DNA of 64,000 bases from Heyndrickxia coagulans 36D1. GTDB taxonomy: Bacteria > Bacillota > Bacilli > Bacillales > Bacillaceae_C. Below, piece after piece: positions 61,112 to 64,000 of this stretch. The translations under genes were made by a program, and so were the position numbers. The number at the start of each line of letters is the position of its first letter. The stretch's first letter is position 1. Location: positions 2,356,001-2,420,000 of the forward strand of contig NC_016023.1 of assembly GCF_000169195.2 (NCBI RefSeq), in the 5' to 3' direction. The notes below the pieces were generated by a model. It ran no database searches. It saw only the letters and a list, made by a program, of their open reading frames with translations, and was not told where the DNA came from.

Positions 61112-61140
61112 TTGAAATGCAAAATTTATCCTGCTAGAAT
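61112..61140 (+). promoter_or_regulatory. Sigma-A promoter of cggR-gapA operon
   Basis: TTGAAA (61112-61117) and TAGAAT (61135-61140) with an exact 17-bp spacer. Predicted transcription start near 61147, so the CggR operator lies downstream of it. Confidence 0.75.
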
Positions 61141-61177
61141 GAAACATGTAGCGAGGGTAATTTTTTTTGAAGCAGGT

Positions 61178-61212
61178 GGGACAAAAAATGTCTCTGTGGG
61201 ACTCAACACGAC
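61178..61212 (+). promoter_or_regulatory. CggR operator
   Basis: Two direct half-repeats: GGGAC-N6-TGTC (61178-61192) and GGGAC-N6-CGAC (61198-61212). This is the arrangement of the B. subtilis CggR operator, in which the repressor blocks elongating polymerase unless fructose-1,6-bisphosphate is bound. The second half-site has C in place of T in TGTC. Confidence 0.8.
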
Positions 61213-61243
61213 CTACATAATTATTTAAGGGAGTACATTATCT

Positions 61244-62272
61244 ATGCGATCGTTGATAGAGGTTCAAAAAAAATTATACCCCGATATCCTCGCTGTCATG
61301 CAAAAACGATACCGGATTCTCCGTTCCATTTCTTTTGCGGAACCGGTCGGAAGAAGAACATTGGCACAAATGCTTGGCATGTCAGAACGCGTTCTCCGGA
61401 GCGAAACGGATTTTTTGAAAAACCAAAAGCTCATTGACGTAAAACCCTCGGGCATGTCGGTGACAAATGATGGTGCTGCCTTGTTACAAAATATGGAAAG
61501 CATGATGAGAGAAATATCGGGTATAAATGAAACGGAAGAAAAGCTGAAACAAGCTTTGGGCCTCGAAGACGTGGTCGTGGTTCAAGGGGACAGCGACAAA
61601 GAACCGTGGGTGAAAAACGAGCTTGGAAGGGCTTGTGCTGTAAGAATGAAAGCCGCCTTAACGGGAAACAATATAATCGCTGTAACCGGAGGATCGACGA
61701 TGGCCGCAGTCGCAGATGTGTTAACTCCCGACATCAGTGCCAAGAGGCAGCTGCTGTTCGTGCCGGCCAGAGGCGGAATTGGTGAAGATGTCGCAAATCA
61801 GGCCAACACGATCTGCGCAAAAATGGCGGAAAGGACCGGCGGAAAACACAGGGTATTATACGTGCCTGACCAGGTCAGCCCGGAAGTGTACAAATCGGTC
61901 GTAAACGAGCCGTCCATTAAAGAAGTCCTTACCCTTATTAAACAAGCGGATATTGTGCTGCACGGCATTGGCGAAGCCATGACAATGGCAGAACGCCGCA
62001 AGACCGGAAAAGAAGAGATGGAGAAAATCATCCGTGGGCATGCAGTCGGCGAAGCGTTCGGGTACTATTTTAACGAACAGGGTGAAATTGTTCACAAGGT
62101 CCGGACGATCGGCCTGCAACTCGAGGATTTGCACCGGATCCGCCATGTTTTTGCGGTTGCCGGCGGGGCATCCAAGGCAAAGGCCATTAAAGCCTACATG
62201 AACACGAAACCGGAATCCACTGTTCTGATTACGGACGAAGGGGCAGCAAAACAAATTCTCGCTTGGCGCTAA
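61244..62272 (+). CDS. cggR: Central glycolytic genes regulator
   Basis: SorC/DeoR-type repressor, 342 aa. An N-terminal winged helix ('GRRTLAQMLGMSERVLRSET') is followed by a sugar-phosphate-binding domain with 'VTGGSTMAAVADVL', 'PARGGIGEDVANQANTI' and 'VFAVAGGASKAKAIKAYM'. It represses its own operon (cggR-gapA-pgk...) and is released by fructose-1,6-bisphosphate. Operator and promoter are just upstream. Length equals that of B. subtilis CggR within a few residues. Confidence 0.96.
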   Translation: MRSLIEVQKKLYPDILAVMQKRYRILRSISFAEPVGRRTLAQMLGMSERVLRSETDFLKNQKLIDVKPSGMSVTNDGAALLQNMESMMREISGINETEEKLKQALGLEDVVVVQGDSDKEPWVKNELGRACAVRMKAALTGNNIIAVTGGSTMAAVADVLTPDISAKRQLLFVPARGGIGEDVANQANTICAKMAERTGGKHRVLYVPDQVSPEVYKSVVNEPSIKEVLTLIKQADIVLHGIGEAMTMAERRKTGKEEMEKIIRGHAVGEAFGYYFNEQGEIVHKVRTIGLQLEDLHRIRHVFAVAGGASKAKAIKAYMNTKPESTVLITDEGAAKQILAWR

Positions 62273-62301
62273 CCTGTTTTTAAAAGGGATAACCCTTTTG
62301 A

Positions 62302-63345
<1,044 letters not shown>

Positions 63346-63365
63346 TTTGAACGATAAAACGTTGC

Positions 63366-63399
63366 AGGGGGGTGGGGAAGAATCCCCTCTCCCTTTTTT
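63366..63399 (+). terminator. Partial terminator between gapA and pgk
   Basis: Stem GGGGA / TCCCC with an imperfect GGG/CCC extension, followed by TTTTTT. Internal position suggests partial termination, giving more gapA than pgk message. Confidence 0.6.
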
Positions 63400-63434
63400 C
63401 AATGCCTGTAAAACAAAAGGAGGTTCGTTTTGCC

Positions 63435-64000
63435 ATGAACAAAAAATCGATTAAAGATGTTGAATTGCAAGGCAAACGCGTTTTCTGCCGTGTCGACTTC
63501 AATGTTCCGTTAAAAGACGGCAATGTAACGGATGATACAAGAATCCGTGCTGCCCTTCCAACGATCAAATATTTGGTGGAAAACGGTGCGAAAGTCATTC
63601 TTGCCAGCCACCTCGGCCGTCCTAAGGGCCAGGTTGTGGAAGAGTTGCGCCTCACACCGGTTGCAAAACGCCTGAGCGAACTGCTTGGAAAAGACGTCAA
63701 AAAAGCAAATGAAGCTTATGGCGAATCGGTTAAGGCGGAAATCAGCAAAATGAATAATGGTGACGTATTGTTACTTGAAAACGTCCGTTTCTATCCGGGT
63801 GAAGAAAAAAATGACCCGGAATTGGCAAAGGAATTTGCATCTTTAGCTGAACTGTATGTAAACGACGCATTCGGCGCTGCCCACCGTGCCCATGCATCAA
63901 CAGAAGGGATTGCCCATCACCTGCCTGCAGTATCCGGCTTTTTAATGCAAAAAGAACTGGATGTGCTCGGCAAAGCATTGTCCAATCCGGAACGCCCTTT
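63435..64000 (+). CDS. pgk: Phosphoglycerate kinase, cut by window end
   Basis: The first 188 codons of phosphoglycerate kinase, running off the right edge in frame. '[23 protein letters not shown]' is shortened here to the signature [11 protein letters not shown]; 'ASHLGRPKG' and '[17 protein letters not shown]' are also diagnostic of the N-terminal 3-phosphoglycerate domain. Makes ATP from 1,3-bisphosphoglycerate. AAAGGAGG lies 11 nt upstream of ATG 63435. Third gene of the cggR operon. Confidence 0.97.
   Translation, partial: MNKKSIKDVELQGKRVFCRVDFNVPLKDGNVTDDTRIRAALPTIKYLVENGAKVILASHLGRPKGQVVEELRLTPVAKRLSELLGKDVKKANEAYGESVKAEISKMNNGDVLLLENVRFYPGEEKNDPELAKEFASLAELYVNDAFGAAHRAHASTEGIAHHLPAVSGFLMQKELDVLGKALSNPERP

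Overview
The window looks like a chromosomal segment of a spore-forming, facultatively anaerobic Bacillus-type Firmicute. Evidence: sporulation genes (prkA, yhbH, spoVR, a YjcZ-type small spore protein), a gene order queG-yhbB-trmL...prkA-yhbH as in Bacillus subtilis, strong AGGAGG ribosome sites, and frequent GTG/TTG starts. A pyruvate formate-lyase system, absent from B. subtilis, together with the middling G+C points to the Heyndrickxia (Bacillus) coagulans neighbourhood. That placement is inference, not proof.

Layout. 0-2.3 kb: a two-component system on the minus strand. 2.6-6.4 kb: an AT-rich accessory patch with an Rpn-family nuclease gene, a hypothetical protein with a duplicated helix-turn-helix-like module, a small membrane protein and long gene-poor stretches. 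6.4-10.3 kb: an SGNH hydrolase overlapping a two-gene ABC exporter, then a membrane-anchored unknown and an FMN reductase. 10.5-16.4 kb: anaerobic fermentation block, pflA/pflB divergent from an iron-dependent alcohol dehydrogenase, then a FocA formate channel with a perfect TTGTGA-N6-TCACAA operator. 16.4-18.7 kb: cystine-type ABC importer. 18.8-25.4 kb: aminopeptidase, ferritin-like protein, ppaC, MarC protein, queG, yhbB, trmL. 26-29.4 kb: prkA-yhbH. 29.5-29.95 kb: a MITE-like element that truncates a small gene. 30-39.7 kb: acetyltransferase, Pit phosphate transporter with its DUF47 partner, disulfide-bond proteins, SGNH hydrolase, acyltransferase, spoVR, yhdB, corA. 39.9-47.9 kb: C26 gamma-glutamyl hydrolase followed by a DppBCDE-YkfC-YkfD murein-peptide operon. 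48-51.2 kb: spore small protein, universal stress protein, class A PBP. 51.4-53.0 kb: a second Rpn nuclease followed by an array of free-standing copies of its own C-terminal module. 53.2-59.1 kb: HemAT oxygen sensor and a formate dehydrogenase cluster. 59.3-64 kb: sigL and the glycolytic cggR-gapA-pgk operon; pgk runs off the window.

How it works together: PflB makes formate, FocA moves it, and the FdhA/YjgD cluster could re-oxidise it; the alcohol dehydrogenase disposes of NADH. The cggR operon has a clear promoter and a downstream CggR operator. The Dpp/Ykf operon imports and cleaves cell-wall peptides.

Most interesting: both Rpn nuclease genes carry a strong in-frame internal ribosome site and ATG that would yield the C-terminal domain alone. 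The second is followed by three additional tandem C-terminal modules, coupled by overlapping stop/start codons, one of them frameshifted. This resembles a toxin with an internally encoded antitoxin that has expanded into a module array.
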